Source: Acidimicrobiales bacterium
GTDB taxonomy: Bacteria > Actinomycetota > Acidimicrobiia > Acidimicrobiales > Aldehydirespiratoraceae
DNA length: 42,219 bases
Direction: 5' to 3'
NCBI GenBank assembly: GCA_029263215.1
Contig: JAJCXY010000016.1
Coordinates: 1 to 42,219, forward strand
Positions within the stretch are counted from its first letter, which is position 1, and each line of letters opens with the position of its first letter. Positions 15,958 to 24,044 of the stretch are shown piece by piece. The notes under the pieces are model-generated. The model ran no database searches and had not been told where the DNA came from. It worked only from the letters and a program-made list of their open reading frames with translations. The translations under genes were made by a program, and so were the position numbers.

Positions 15958-16305
15958 TCAGCCGGCCGGAGCCGGCTCAGCGCCTCCGAGAAGACCACGA
16001 CGCGTGGCCTCCTTGTCGGGGAGGCGGAACAGTTTGTGGCGGACAATGTCGTCCGCAAGACGGAGCTGGCGCTCGGTGGTGGGGAGACCGGGCGTCTCGG
16101 TGACGATCTCCCAGACCACGTAGGTGCCTTCGTTCTTATGATTGATCTCGTAGGCGAAGCGGCGGCGACCCCAGTTGTTGGTGGACGCGATGCGGCCGCC
16201 CTCTTCGGTGATGAGGGCTTCAGTGCGAGTGATCACCGCGTCGACATCGGCCTCGGCCACGTCACTGTCGATGATGATCATCAATTCGTAAACCCGTGTG
16301 ATCAC
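15958..16305 (-). CDS. rpsF: Ribosomal protein S6
   Basis: 115 residues. MITRVYELMIIID is the typical S6 start, followed by RRRFAYEINHKNEGTYVVWEI and ERQLRLADDIVRHKLFRL. Partner of S18 on the small subunit platform. It begins at GTG (16305); a perfect AGGAGGT eight bases upstream (16320-16314) fixes this start. First gene of the rpsF-ssb-rpsR-rplI-dnaB cluster; its leader is rich in hairpins (separate entry), compatible with S6:S18 feedback. Confidence 0.96.
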   Translation of the reverse strand: MITRVYELMIIIDSDVAEADVDAVITRTEALITEEGGRIASTNNWGRRRFAYEINHKNEGTYVVWEIVTETPGLPTTERQLRLADDIVRHKLFRLPDKEATRRGLLGGAEPAPAG

Positions 16306-16313
16306 GAGTAGCT

Positions 16314-16408
16314 ACCTCCTATGGACCCGATTGTGTCGGGGCCCCTTCCCGGGGCAGGGGTTCTCGGTTGTGAAGCCCACCGCAGCGGACCCCGTCCCGC
16401 AAAGGGAC
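16314..16408 (-). promoter_or_regulatory. Structured rpsF leader with three 5-bp/5-nt hairpins
   Basis: On the minus strand, in transcript order: GTCCC-TTTGC-GGGAC (16408-16394), GCCCC-GGGAA-GGGGC (16355-16341) and CCCGA-CACAA-TCGGG (16340-16326), the last two directly abutting, then the AGGAGGT ribosome site (16320-16314). rpsF leaders in many bacteria carry an S6:S18-binding autoregulatory RNA; I cannot match its consensus by eye, so this is a candidate only. Confidence 0.5.
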
Positions 16409-16483
16409 TCATAGAGGGTACCGGCGTGGGCGGCCGCTCACGACCGGGATGGGCGAAACGAGACATGGCCCTACTAAATCACG

Positions 16484-16511
16484 GGGGTGTGACAAGGTGC
16501 CTGCACACCCC
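16484..16511. promoter_or_regulatory. 8-bp inverted repeat in the rpsF/amidohydrolase divergent region
   Basis: GGGGTGTG and CACACCCC, 12 bases apart, in the intergenic region. The loop holds, on the minus strand, TTGTCA (16495-16490), a possible -35 element for rpsF, so a protein bound here could act on that promoter. No good -10 is seen. Operator role is a guess. Confidence 0.35.
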
Positions 16512-16549
16512 GCCCCCTAGCGTCTCGACATGGCGCACCATCACACACC

Positions 16550-17935
16550 ATGAGCCCCAGCGAAACCCCGAGTCGTCGCCACATCGTTCGCGGCACGGTC
16601 GTCACGATGAACGCCGATCGCGACATCATCGCCACCGGTGGCGTGCTCGTGTCCGGCAGCCAGATCGAGGCGGTCGGCCCTTACGCCCAGCTGAAGTCCA
16701 CCCATCCTGATGCCACCACCTCGGGAGACCCCCATGATCTGGTGACACCGGGCTACATCAACACCCACCAGCACCTCACCGGCGACCGCCTCGTCCAATC
16801 GTCGATTCCCGACGGTCTCGCCCCGGGGGAGTCGATCTTCAGCTGGGCCGTGCCCGTGCATGCCGAGCATCAGCCCGAGGACGACCAACTGTCGGCCACG
16901 CTCACTCTCGTCGAGTCGCTGGCCAACGGCATCACCACCACCGTCGAGGCCGGCACGGTGGCTCACCCCCATCGGGTGGCGGCCGCCGCCGAAACAGTCG
17001 GAGCCCGCATCACGCTCGGAACCTGGGGCTGGGACGTCGAGGAAGGGCCGTTCGCGGCACCGGCCGCGGAGGTGATCAGGCGTCAGGAGGCGGTACTCGA
17101 TCGCGACCACGGATCCCTTGTCACCCCGTGGGTCACCCTTGTGGGTCACGATCTGATGAGCGACGAACTCGTTGTGGCTGCCTCGAAGCTGGCCCGCGAG
17201 CGTCAAACCGGGCTCACCTTCCACATGTCGCCGAGCACCACCGACACCGAGCAGTATCTCGCTCGCACCGGGCGTCGACCCATCGAGCAGCTCGCCCACC
17301 TCGGTGTTCTGGGGCCCGAGGTGCTCATCGCTCATGGCGTCCATCTCTCCGATTCCGAAGTCGACCTCGTTCTCGAATCACGCACCGCGGTTGCCTCGTG
17401 CCCGTGGGCCTACCTCCGCCTCGGGCAAGGGGTCTCCAAGGAGTTTCGCCATCTCGAGCTGTGGCAACGGGGCGGTCGACTCGGCCTCGGCTGCGATGCG
17501 GAGAACGCGGGCGATGCGGTCGATCCCCTGCGTACTGCGGCGCTCTTCGCGGGCTTGGCCAAGGACGTACCGGTCGACCCCACCGGGTTCGGCGCTCACG
17601 ACGCGTTCGAGCTCGCCACCATCCGCGGGGCCGAAGCAATCGGTGCCGACCATCTGGTGGGGTCGCTCGAGGTGGGCAAGCAGGCCGACATCGTCGTGCA
17701 CGACCGCACCGGCACGGAGTGGTACCCCCACGCCGACGATGTGGTGCTCCAGCTGTTGTGGGGAAGCGATGGGCGCTCGGTCCGTGAGGTCTACGTCGCC
17801 GGCGACCGGGTGATAGCCGACCGCAGACCCACACGAGTCGACCTCGAACGGCTCGGTGTCGAGGCCCAGGCCGCCCGCAGCGCCCTGCTCCGACGTTCCG
17901 GCATCGACCCCCAGCCCCGCTGGCCCGCGTACTAA
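16550..17935 (+). CDS. Amidohydrolase, TRZ/ATZ (cytosine/guanine deaminase-like) family
   Basis: 461 residues, metal-dependent TIM-barrel hydrolase. N-terminal beta part HIVRGTVVTMNADRDIIATG, then the first metal motif NTHQHLTG (HxH), the His in TFHMSPS, AHGVHLSDSE, and the Asp in LGCDAENAG; C-terminal GSLEVGKQADIVVHD closes the composite beta-sandwich. This subfamily includes chlorohydrolases and deaminases of triazines, guanine and related rings; the substrate is unknown. It resembles the amidohydrolase at 18543-19946 along its whole length (for example LANGITTTVEAGT versus LKSGTTSFLEAGT), so the two are probably paralogs. It ends directly before a TGGTCAGACCA operator. Confidence 0.85.
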   Translation: MSPSETPSRRHIVRGTVVTMNADRDIIATGGVLVSGSQIEAVGPYAQLKSTHPDATTSGDPHDLVTPGYINTHQHLTGDRLVQSSIPDGLAPGESIFSWAVPVHAEHQPEDDQLSATLTLVESLANGITTTVEAGTVAHPHRVAAAAETVGARITLGTWGWDVEEGPFAAPAAEVIRRQEAVLDRDHGSLVTPWVTLVGHDLMSDELVVAASKLARERQTGLTFHMSPSTTDTEQYLARTGRRPIEQLAHLGVLGPEVLIAHGVHLSDSEVDLVLESRTAVASCPWAYLRLGQGVSKEFRHLELWQRGGRLGLGCDAENAGDAVDPLRTAALFAGLAKDVPVDPTGFGAHDAFELATIRGAEAIGADHLVGSLEVGKQADIVVHDRTGTEWYPHADDVVLQLLWGSDGRSVREVYVAGDRVIADRRPTRVDLERLGVEAQAARSALLRRSGIDPQPRWPAY

Positions 17936-17946
17936 TGGTCAGACCA
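17936..17946. promoter_or_regulatory. TGGTCAGACCA operator before the VOC gene at 18001
   Basis: Exact palindromic TGGTCNGACCA placed right after the TAA of the amidohydrolase and 54 bp before the VOC start. TTAGTGT at 17958-17964 could serve as a -10 element, putting the operator near -35. Matches the sites before the 14-gene run and the FadR-type regulator. Confidence 0.65.
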
Positions 17947-18000
17947 ACAGACCGCGGTTAGTGTGCGGCGAAGCACGGATCGATCCCAAGGACAGCGCCC

Positions 18001-18528
18001 ATGACCTATCCCAACATCCTCGTCTTCGTCGACTTCCCCACCGACGATGTCGACGCCGCCAACGCCTTCTACGGTGAGGTCTTCAACTGGGAGGTGGAGG
18101 AACGCATCCCGGGCCTGTTCCACCGAATCGTGCCCGGCCAGAACTTCAAGCTCGACGACGGCACCCAGGGTCCCACCGGCAACCTCCACATGGGGATCTC
18201 CAACGCCGCCAACATGAGGCCCCACCCCGACCCCGAGCCGAGCGCACCGATCCACCTCAACCCCGGCGGGCGGTCGATACGAGCCTGGATTCTGGTGAGC
18301 GAGGACGACTCGTTCGATCGGATTCTCGACACCGCCGAGCGTCTCGGTGCCACGATCCTGTGGCGCGACCACTTCTGGACCGAATTCGGTGGCGCCGGAG
18401 CATCCTTTCGAGATCCGTGGGGTCACGAGATCAACCTCTGGCAGCACCTTCCCGATGTCGAACGAGACGACGAAAGCCACCAGGTCACCGGCGAAGTCGC
18501 AGTACCCGAAGGCTGGACCATCGAATAA
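18001..18528 (+). CDS. VOC (glyoxalase-fold) family protein
   Basis: 175 residues. Begins NILVFVDFPTDDVDAANAFYGEVFNWEVE, the start of a vicinal-oxygen-chelate domain, and ends with the second half SFRDPWGHEINLWQHL, carrying the final Glu metal ligand. The first ligand His seen in many VOC enzymes is Phe/Val here (LVFVDF), so a full metal site is uncertain. Members are lyases, dioxygenases or simple binding proteins. It has its own TGGTCAGACCA operator and is convergent to the amidohydrolase that ends the long operon, so it appears to belong to the same regulon. Confidence 0.8.
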   Translation: MTYPNILVFVDFPTDDVDAANAFYGEVFNWEVEERIPGLFHRIVPGQNFKLDDGTQGPTGNLHMGISNAANMRPHPDPEPSAPIHLNPGGRSIRAWILVSEDDSFDRILDTAERLGATILWRDHFWTEFGGAGASFRDPWGHEINLWQHLPDVERDDESHQVTGEVAVPEGWTIE

Positions 18529-18540
18529 CCCCGATCGGGG
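18529..18540. terminator. Palindrome CCCCGATCGGGG between convergent genes
   Basis: A perfect 12-bp palindrome in the 14-bp gap between the VOC stop (18528) and the end of the amidohydrolase (18543), the last gene of the long minus-strand run. As RNA it gives a 4-bp stem with a GAUC loop, flanked by AT bases on both sides; possible weak bidirectional end signal. Confidence 0.35.
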
Positions 18541-18542
18541 GA

Positions 18543-19946
18543 TTACCAGATCGGGTACTTGGCCTTGTCGGGTAGGCCGCTGCGGGCGGTGATCGCCTCC
18601 CCCGCCCTCTGGGCCTCGACGTAGAGAGCTGCCTCGTCGATCGTGGTCATGGAGCCGTTGTCGACCACGACCCGACCGTCGACCACCACGGTGTGCACCC
18701 CGCGCCCGTCGGCCGACCACACGAGCTGGTTCATCACGTTGAGAAGGGGCCTCCATTCGGGACGATCGGTGTCATGGAGCACGACATCGGCCTTCTTGCC
18801 CACCTCCAACGATCCGATCTGGTCGCTCATCTGCAGGGCCTGGGCCCCTGAGAGCGTCGCCATCTCATATGCCTTCTCGGCCGGGAACATCTGGGGATCC
18901 TGGCGAGCGTCCTTGAACAGGCCGGCCACGAGATAGGTGGCCCTCATGAGGTCGGAGTAGTTCGACGCATTGTTGCCGTCGGTGCCGATTCCCACATTCA
19001 TCCCCGCCATCACCATCTCCGGCATCTTGCCAACCTGGGTGATCCCGTAGCTGACCTTCAACGCAGTGGTGGGACAGTGAGCGACGTTGACGCCCGTGTC
19101 TGCCATCACAGCCAACTCTTCGTCGTCGACCTGCACACAGTGGGTGATCGCCACGTCGGGGCCGAGAATGCCGAGTTCGGCGAGGTGGATCATGGGCCGC
19201 TGCCCGAATTCCGCGACGAAAGCCTCGGGGTCGAGCTTGGCCGGCGACATGTGGAAGCTCATCCCGGTGCCGTGCTCGGTGGCCAGCTCACGGGCGGCCC
19301 GCCACAGTGGGTCGGAGGCAGTGGTGTGTCCCACCAGGATCGACCAGGCCCCAAGCCGGCCGTCGGCGACCGATGCGTATGCCTCGAGCTGACTCTGGAG
19401 CATACCGATCGCCTGATCGGTGTCGTGTTTGTAGACGTCGGGCTCGGGCGGCAGGTCCCACACCCAGCTACCCACCCGGCCCCGGATGCCGACTTCGGTG
19501 AGTCCGTCGATCACCTCATCGAGGAAGCGGATGGTGCCCGCTTCGAGGAAGCTGGTGGTGCCGCTCTTGAGCATCTCCACCGATGCCAGCTGGGCCGAGA
19601 GTCGCTCCTCCGCCGCGGTGTACACCGAGTAGAGAGGGCACAGCCACACGAACACGTTCTCCTCGAACGGCGTGTCGTCGGGCACGTAGCCCCGCGTGAG
19701 GGGTTCGCCGGTGATGTGGATGTGGGTGTTGACGAGGCCGGGCGTGACCACGAACCGTTCGCCTCCCACCGACCGGGCCGCGGTGAAACGCCGATCCAGG
19801 TCGTCGGCCTTGCCCACGGCCACGATCTCGTTGCCGCGAACCGCCACCGCCCCATCGCGGATGATGTCGCGCGTCTCGTTCATCGTGACGACGTACCAGC
19901 CGCGGATGATCAGATCGACGGGCTCGCCCTGCTGCTGCTCAACCAT
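18543..19946 (-). CDS. Amidohydrolase, TRZ/ATZ family, last gene of the catabolic run
   Basis: 467 residues. Starts DLIIRGWYVVTMNETRDIIR, then HxH in NTHIHITG, His in SFHMSPAK, ITHCVQVDDEE, and Asp in IGTDGNNAS, with GSLEVGKKADVVLHD near the end: a complete set of metal ligands for a deaminase or hydrolase acting on a C-N or C-Cl bond of a nitrogen ring. The start overlaps the end of the methyltransferase gene by 8 bp. Together with the HyuA/HyuB pair it gives the run two different activities for opening or deaminating cyclic amide-type compounds. True substrate unknown. Confidence 0.86.
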   Translation of the reverse strand: MVEQQQGEPVDLIIRGWYVVTMNETRDIIRDGAVAVRGNEIVAVGKADDLDRRFTAARSVGGERFVVTPGLVNTHIHITGEPLTRGYVPDDTPFEENVFVWLCPLYSVYTAAEERLSAQLASVEMLKSGTTSFLEAGTIRFLDEVIDGLTEVGIRGRVGSWVWDLPPEPDVYKHDTDQAIGMLQSQLEAYASVADGRLGAWSILVGHTTASDPLWRAARELATEHGTGMSFHMSPAKLDPEAFVAEFGQRPMIHLAELGILGPDVAITHCVQVDDEELAVMADTGVNVAHCPTTALKVSYGITQVGKMPEMVMAGMNVGIGTDGNNASNYSDLMRATYLVAGLFKDARQDPQMFPAEKAYEMATLSGAQALQMSDQIGSLEVGKKADVVLHDTDRPEWRPLLNVMNQLVWSADGRGVHTVVVDGRVVVDNGSMTTIDEAALYVEAQRAGEAITARSGLPDKAKYPIW

Positions 19947-21030
19947 TGCTTCTCCCCGGCTTGGTGGCCACGAATGTCTGCTGGAAACCGATGGGCTCGA
20001 TCAGGCGCAGGGCGATGAACCCCGCCGCGGTGAGCCACTCCGAAAAATCCTTGTGGGTGAAAGTGAAGCCACGGATGGTGCTCGCCATCATCGTGGTTCC
20101 CATGAGGACGGCGTGGGGGTTGGCCTTGCGTGCCATGTCGGGGAAGTAGTCGGCCAACAGGAGTCGTCCGTGGGGTTTGAGCGCGGCGAAGGCCCGTTCG
20201 ATCAGGCGACGCGCACCATCGGCGCCCTCCGTGCGACACACGTGTCCGAGCACCACGAGGTCGTAGCTCTCGGGCTCGACATCGATGGTGTGGAAGTCGC
20301 CGGGGCGGAACTCGCAGCGATCCGACACGTCGTGCTCGGTGGTCTTTCGTCGGGCCACTTCGATCACATCGGGGAGATCGTTGATCACCGCCGAGCCTTG
20401 CGGGCAGGCGTTGAGTACCGCGATGGCCCACGGCGCTCCGCCGGCTCCGAGGTCGAGCACCCGGGCAGTGGGCTGGGCGGAGTAGCGGATCTTGAGATCA
20501 GCCCGACTGGCGCAACGAAACATGGTGGTGAAGGTGCCTTCGACCAGGGGTATGTAGAAGGCGGCTGGATCATCTTCGATCGGTGTGGCGGGGCGGCCGT
20601 TGCGCACCGTATCGGCGAGGCGGGTCCAGTTTTCGTGGGGGCCGGGGGCCACCGCGATCAGGTCGGCCATGGCGGCCGGGCCTTCGCTCACCAGATAGCG
20701 GCGGGCGGTGTCGTTGAGTTGGTAGATGTCGACGAACTGATCGAGCAGTCCCTGGGCGACGACCCCGTCGAGCAGGGAGCCCAGATGGTCGACCGGCGCA
20801 CCGAGTTCGGCGGACAACTCCTCCACCCGAGAGGGGCCCATTCGCTGGAGGGTGTCGAAAATCCCGAGCTCGAGAGCTGCGAGCAGGATGTAGTAGCGCC
20901 CCAGCCCCTCTATCGCCGCCCACACCGGAGCGGCGGGCGGGGGTTTGTAGTCGGTCCAGGGCCGACCCTTGCGGGCCATGGTGTGCGACTTCTTCAGCTC
21001 CGGGTAGGGAGGATCGCGAGACTCACTCAT
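19939..21030 (-). CDS. O-methyltransferase-like protein (Methyltransf_2 type)
   Basis: 363 residues. N-terminal winged-helix dimerisation part (ALELGIFDTLQRMGPSRVEELSAELG, then FVDIYQLNDTARRYL), followed by a SAM-binding Rossmann domain with VLDLGAGGAPWAIAVL as motif I, VINDLPDVIEVARR, FHTIDVEPESYDLVVLGHV and LLLADYFPD. This is the layout of plant/bacterial small-molecule O-methyltransferases such as hydroxyindole O-methyltransferase. In a degradative operon it may instead remove or move a methyl group, or the family fold may serve another reaction; that is speculation. Thirteen bp after the MDR gene, overlapping the amidohydrolase by 8 bp. Confidence 0.82.
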   Translation of the reverse strand: MSESRDPPYPELKKSHTMARKGRPWTDYKPPPAAPVWAAIEGLGRYYILLAALELGIFDTLQRMGPSRVEELSAELGAPVDHLGSLLDGVVAQGLLDQFVDIYQLNDTARRYLVSEGPAAMADLIAVAPGPHENWTRLADTVRNGRPATPIEDDPAAFYIPLVEGTFTTMFRCASRADLKIRYSAQPTARVLDLGAGGAPWAIAVLNACPQGSAVINDLPDVIEVARRKTTEHDVSDRCEFRPGDFHTIDVEPESYDLVVLGHVCRTEGADGARRLIERAFAALKPHGRLLLADYFPDMARKANPHAVLMGTTMMASTIRGFTFTHKDFSEWLTAAGFIALRLIEPIGFQQTFVATKPGRSNG

Positions 21031-21043
21031 CGGCGACAGCCGC

Positions 21044-22078
21044 TCACGGTTTCAGGATGATCTTGCCGAAGAAATCGCTCGACAACATCTTGTCCTGGGC
21101 TTCAGCCGCGTCCTTCAACGCGAACTCGGAGTCGATCACCGTCTCGAAATCGCCCTCGCAGAAAGCGGCCCACAGGGGCCCCATCTCGTCGGGTCGGTAG
21201 GGATCGGATCCCAAGATGGCGATCCCGGAGTGGAAGATGTTTCCCAACGAGGGAATGGTGGCCTCGTCGCCCGACGCATTGCCACAGTTCACCAGCCGGC
21301 CGTGGATACCAAGCGCAAACAGCGACGGCCCGAACAGGGCGGTACCGACATGGTCGAACACCATGTCGACCCCTGCTCCCTGGGTGATCTCGCGGGCCCA
21401 ACCGGCCACATCACCTGTTCGGTTGTTGAACACGTGATCGGCGCCGAGGCCGAGGGCCCGTTGACACTTCTCATCGCTGCCGGCGGTGGCGAAAACGGTT
21501 GCACCCGCCTTCTTGGCCAGCTGGATCCCGGCGGTGGACAGACCCGAGCCGGCTGCGTGGATCATCACCGTCTCGCCCGCCTGTAGTTCACCGACTTCGA
21601 AGAGAGCGTGGTTGGCGGTGAGATAGCAGGTGGGGAAGGCGGCGGCCTGCTCGATCGAGATGTGATCGGGAATCGCATACGCGTGGCTGGCCGGAACGAG
21701 GCACATCTCGGCGTACCCACCATCAACGGTCGCTCCGATGACTCCCAGGTCGCCGAAGAGCTCGCCGCGCTCCGCGAGCTTGGAGTTGGCGGCCACCCCG
21801 GCCAGGGAGGGGTCGATGACGACCCTGTCGCCGACGGCCACGCCTTCCACATCGTCACCGATCTCCACGACCGTGCCGGCCACGTCCATGCCTGCGATGT
21901 GGGGGTAGCTGAACCCGGGCATCTGGAACCATCCATTGCGCTGGACGACGTCGAGTCGGTTGAGGGCGGTGGCGCCCACCTCCACCACCACATCGCCCGC
22001 GCCCGGACTGGGGTCGGCCACATCGACGTATTCGAGCACCTCCGGGCCACCGGCCTCGTTGTAGAGCATTGCTTTCAC
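21044..22078 (-). CDS. Zinc-less MDR (quinone oxidoreductase-like) reductase
   Basis: 344 residues, medium-chain dehydrogenase/reductase family. Start MKAMLYNEAGGPEVLEYVDV, GroES part with IAGMDVAGTVVEIGDDV and VGDRVVIDP; nucleotide-binding part AGETVMIHAAGSGLSTAGIQLAKKAGATV. The catalytic zinc Cys of alcohol dehydrogenases is missing (ATALNRLDVVQRNGW), so it is of the quinone/enone reductase type using NADPH. Begins at GTG in a 4-bp GTGA overlap with the aldo-keto reductase gene, meaning tight cotranslation. Likely reduces an alkene or carbonyl intermediate of the pathway. Confidence 0.88.
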   Translation of the reverse strand: MKAMLYNEAGGPEVLEYVDVADPSPGAGDVVVEVGATALNRLDVVQRNGWFQMPGFSYPHIAGMDVAGTVVEIGDDVEGVAVGDRVVIDPSLAGVAANSKLAERGELFGDLGVIGATVDGGYAEMCLVPASHAYAIPDHISIEQAAAFPTCYLTANHALFEVGELQAGETVMIHAAGSGLSTAGIQLAKKAGATVFATAGSDEKCQRALGLGADHVFNNRTGDVAGWAREITQGAGVDMVFDHVGTALFGPSLFALGIHGRLVNCGNASGDEATIPSLGNIFHSGIAILGSDPYRPDEMGPLWAAFCEGDFETVIDSEFALKDAAEAQDKMLSSDFFGKIILKP

Positions 22079-23103
22079 GGCGTGTTTCTCCTTCGTCGGT
22101 GCGCGGCAGCGAGCGCCGGGGGTGTCCAGCCGATGTCGGCGGGATTGATGGCATGACCGGCAGGCACCGCTTCATCAACGGCATCGAGCACGTCGGTGGA
22201 CAGGGTGAGATCGGCCGCGCCGAGCAGGTCGGTGAGTTGGGCCTCGGTGCGGGGCCCGATCAGGGCTGCGGTGACTGCCGGGTGCTCCACATTCCACGCG
22301 AGGGCAAGGTGGGTGAGAGACAGGCCTGCGTCTGCAGCGATCCGGGTGAGGTGTTCGACCGCTTCGAACTTGGCCTCGTTGGCTCCGTCGAAATGGTCGG
22401 GGTTGGTGGAGGCTCGACTGTCGGCCGGAGCAGTTCGATCCCGACGGTACTTCCCGGTGAGCCATCCTCCCGAGAGGGGGCTCCAGGTGAGCACACCCAT
22501 GTCGTGGCGACGGGCGACGGGGAGAACGTCTCTCTCCACCGTGCGACACAGGATCGAATAGGGGGCCTGCTCACATTGGGGGCCGACGGCACCGTCCTGC
22601 TCGGCGAGCCAGTGGGCGCCAACCAGCTCCTCGGCCGGAAAGGTCGACGTTCCCCACGCCCGGATCTTGCCGGCCCTGACGAGATCGGTGAGCGCACCGA
22701 CGGTCTCCGCGAGAGGAGTGTCGGGATCGGGTCGATGGGCCTGATAGAGATCGATCCTGTCGGTGCCCAAGCGACGCAGACTGTTGTCGACGGCCTGCAT
22801 GATCCACCGGCGAGAATTGCCCCTCCGGGTCGGGTCGCCGTGGTCGCCCACCGGATGATGGAACTTGGTGCAGAGCACCACCTCGTCGCGGCGCTCACGA
22901 ATCGCTTCGCCCACTATCTGCTCATTCTCGCCCGCCCCATACATGTCGGCGGTATCGACGAGGTTGATTCCGCCGTCGAGGGCCTGATTGATGATGCGGC
23001 TACAGGCGTCTCGGTCGGTGTTGCCCCACGCTCCCAACACCATGGTTCCCAGGCCGAAGCGGCTCACCTCCAGGCCTGTACTACCGAGGCGGCGATACTC
23101 CAC
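22075..23103 (-). CDS. Aldo-keto reductase
   Basis: 342 residues from the GTG at 23103, five bases after the permease stop. Begins VEYRRLGSTGLEVSRFGLGT, the standard AKR start. The catalytic tetrad is visible: Asp and Tyr in NLVDTADMYGAGENE, Lys in VVLCTKFHHP and His in YQAHRPDPDT. NAD(P)H-binding end: ALIGPRTEAQLTDLLGA. The frame stays open upstream into the permease gene in another frame, which is not coding. Reduces or oxidises a carbonyl; substrate not inferable. Operon member between the ABC permeases and the MDR reductase. Confidence 0.88.
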   Translation of the reverse strand: MEYRRLGSTGLEVSRFGLGTMVLGAWGNTDRDACSRIINQALDGGINLVDTADMYGAGENEQIVGEAIRERRDEVVLCTKFHHPVGDHGDPTRRGNSRRWIMQAVDNSLRRLGTDRIDLYQAHRPDPDTPLAETVGALTDLVRAGKIRAWGTSTFPAEELVGAHWLAEQDGAVGPQCEQAPYSILCRTVERDVLPVARRHDMGVLTWSPLSGGWLTGKYRRDRTAPADSRASTNPDHFDGANEAKFEAVEHLTRIAADAGLSLTHLALAWNVEHPAVTAALIGPRTEAQLTDLLGAADLTLSTDVLDAVDEAVPAGHAINPADIGWTPPALAAAHRRRRNTP

Positions 23104-23108
23104 GGGCC

Positions 23109-24041
23109 CTACTTCAATCCCCGGATGAAGGGGCGGGCCAGCGCGGCGGGGGGCCGCACCCGGCGGGCGAATATGGCCATACCAAAGATGGTGACGAGGA
23201 ACGGCAGGGCCTGGAGCAGCTCGCTGTTGACGTCGTAGCCGAATCCCTGCACCGAGAGTCGGAACGACACCGCTCCGGCGAACAGCACACATCCGGCCAC
23301 GGTGCCCCGCAGGGTCCAGCCTCCGAAGATCACCGCGGCGATGGCGATGAAGCCCCGACCGCTGACGGTGGGTTCGAAGCGGCCGATCTGCACGAACACG
23401 AAGTAGGCACCGCCGAGACCGGATGTGAGCCCGGCGAAGTAGATCGACTGGCGACGCCGCTTGTTGACATCGATCCCCGACACGTCGGCGGACTGGGGAT
23501 CTTCCCCCGACGCTCGGACCTCGAGACCCCATCGAGTGCGATACAGCAGGTACCAGCACACCGGCACGAGGGCATACAGCAGGTAGAACGGCCAGGGCTG
23601 GCCGAACAGAGCAGTGCCGATCAGGGGAATGTCGGACAACAGAGGGATGACGAGCTTGGACGCCCTGCTGGTCTCCAGATCGATCTCGCGTTCGAGGAAG
23701 GCGGCCAACCCGACGACGAGGATGTTGAGGGTGAGGCCCACCACGAACTGATCGGCGACGAGTCGGTGACTCATCTCGGCCTGAACACCGGCGACGATCA
23801 TGCCGCCCAACGCTCCGGTGACCAGGGCCACCACCACCGAACCCGTGACATCGAAGCCGACCGCAGCGGTGAACGCGCCCCCCACGAGCATCCCTTCCAC
23901 CGAGATGTTGATGGTGCCGGCCCGTTCGGCGATCAGTTCCCCGGAAGCAGCGAACAGGAGCAGGCCCGCGGCAACTGCGGCGCCTTCGTAGGTGGAGTTA
24001 CTGGTGAAGATCTCCCAGAGGGCATCGAGAAGCGACGACAT
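23109..24041 (-). CDS. ABC transporter permease, second subunit (BMP/nucleoside-type)
   Basis: 310 residues with eight or so hydrophobic segments. Contains GELIAERAGTINISVEGMLVGGAF, the permease signature of the branched-chain/BMP type family (RAG.xN.g.EG), and RASGEDPQSADVSGIDVNKRR, the cytoplasmic coupling loop that touches the ATPase. Pairs with the permease at 24045-25130 (3-bp gap). Such systems (for example nucleoside uptake NupABC-like or RnsABCD-like) import purine/pyrimidine nucleosides or related heterocycles. Confidence 0.88.
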   Translation of the reverse strand: MSSLLDALWEIFTSNSTYEGAAVAAGLLLFAASGELIAERAGTINISVEGMLVGGAFTAAVGFDVTGSVVVALVTGALGGMIVAGVQAEMSHRLVADQFVVGLTLNILVVGLAAFLEREIDLETSRASKLVIPLLSDIPLIGTALFGQPWPFYLLYALVPVCWYLLYRTRWGLEVRASGEDPQSADVSGIDVNKRRRQSIYFAGLTSGLGGAYFVFVQIGRFEPTVSGRGFIAIAAVIFGGWTLRGTVAGCVLFAGAVSFRLSVQGFGYDVNSELLQALPFLVTIFGMAIFARRVRPPAALARPFIRGLK

Positions 24042-24044
24042 GGT

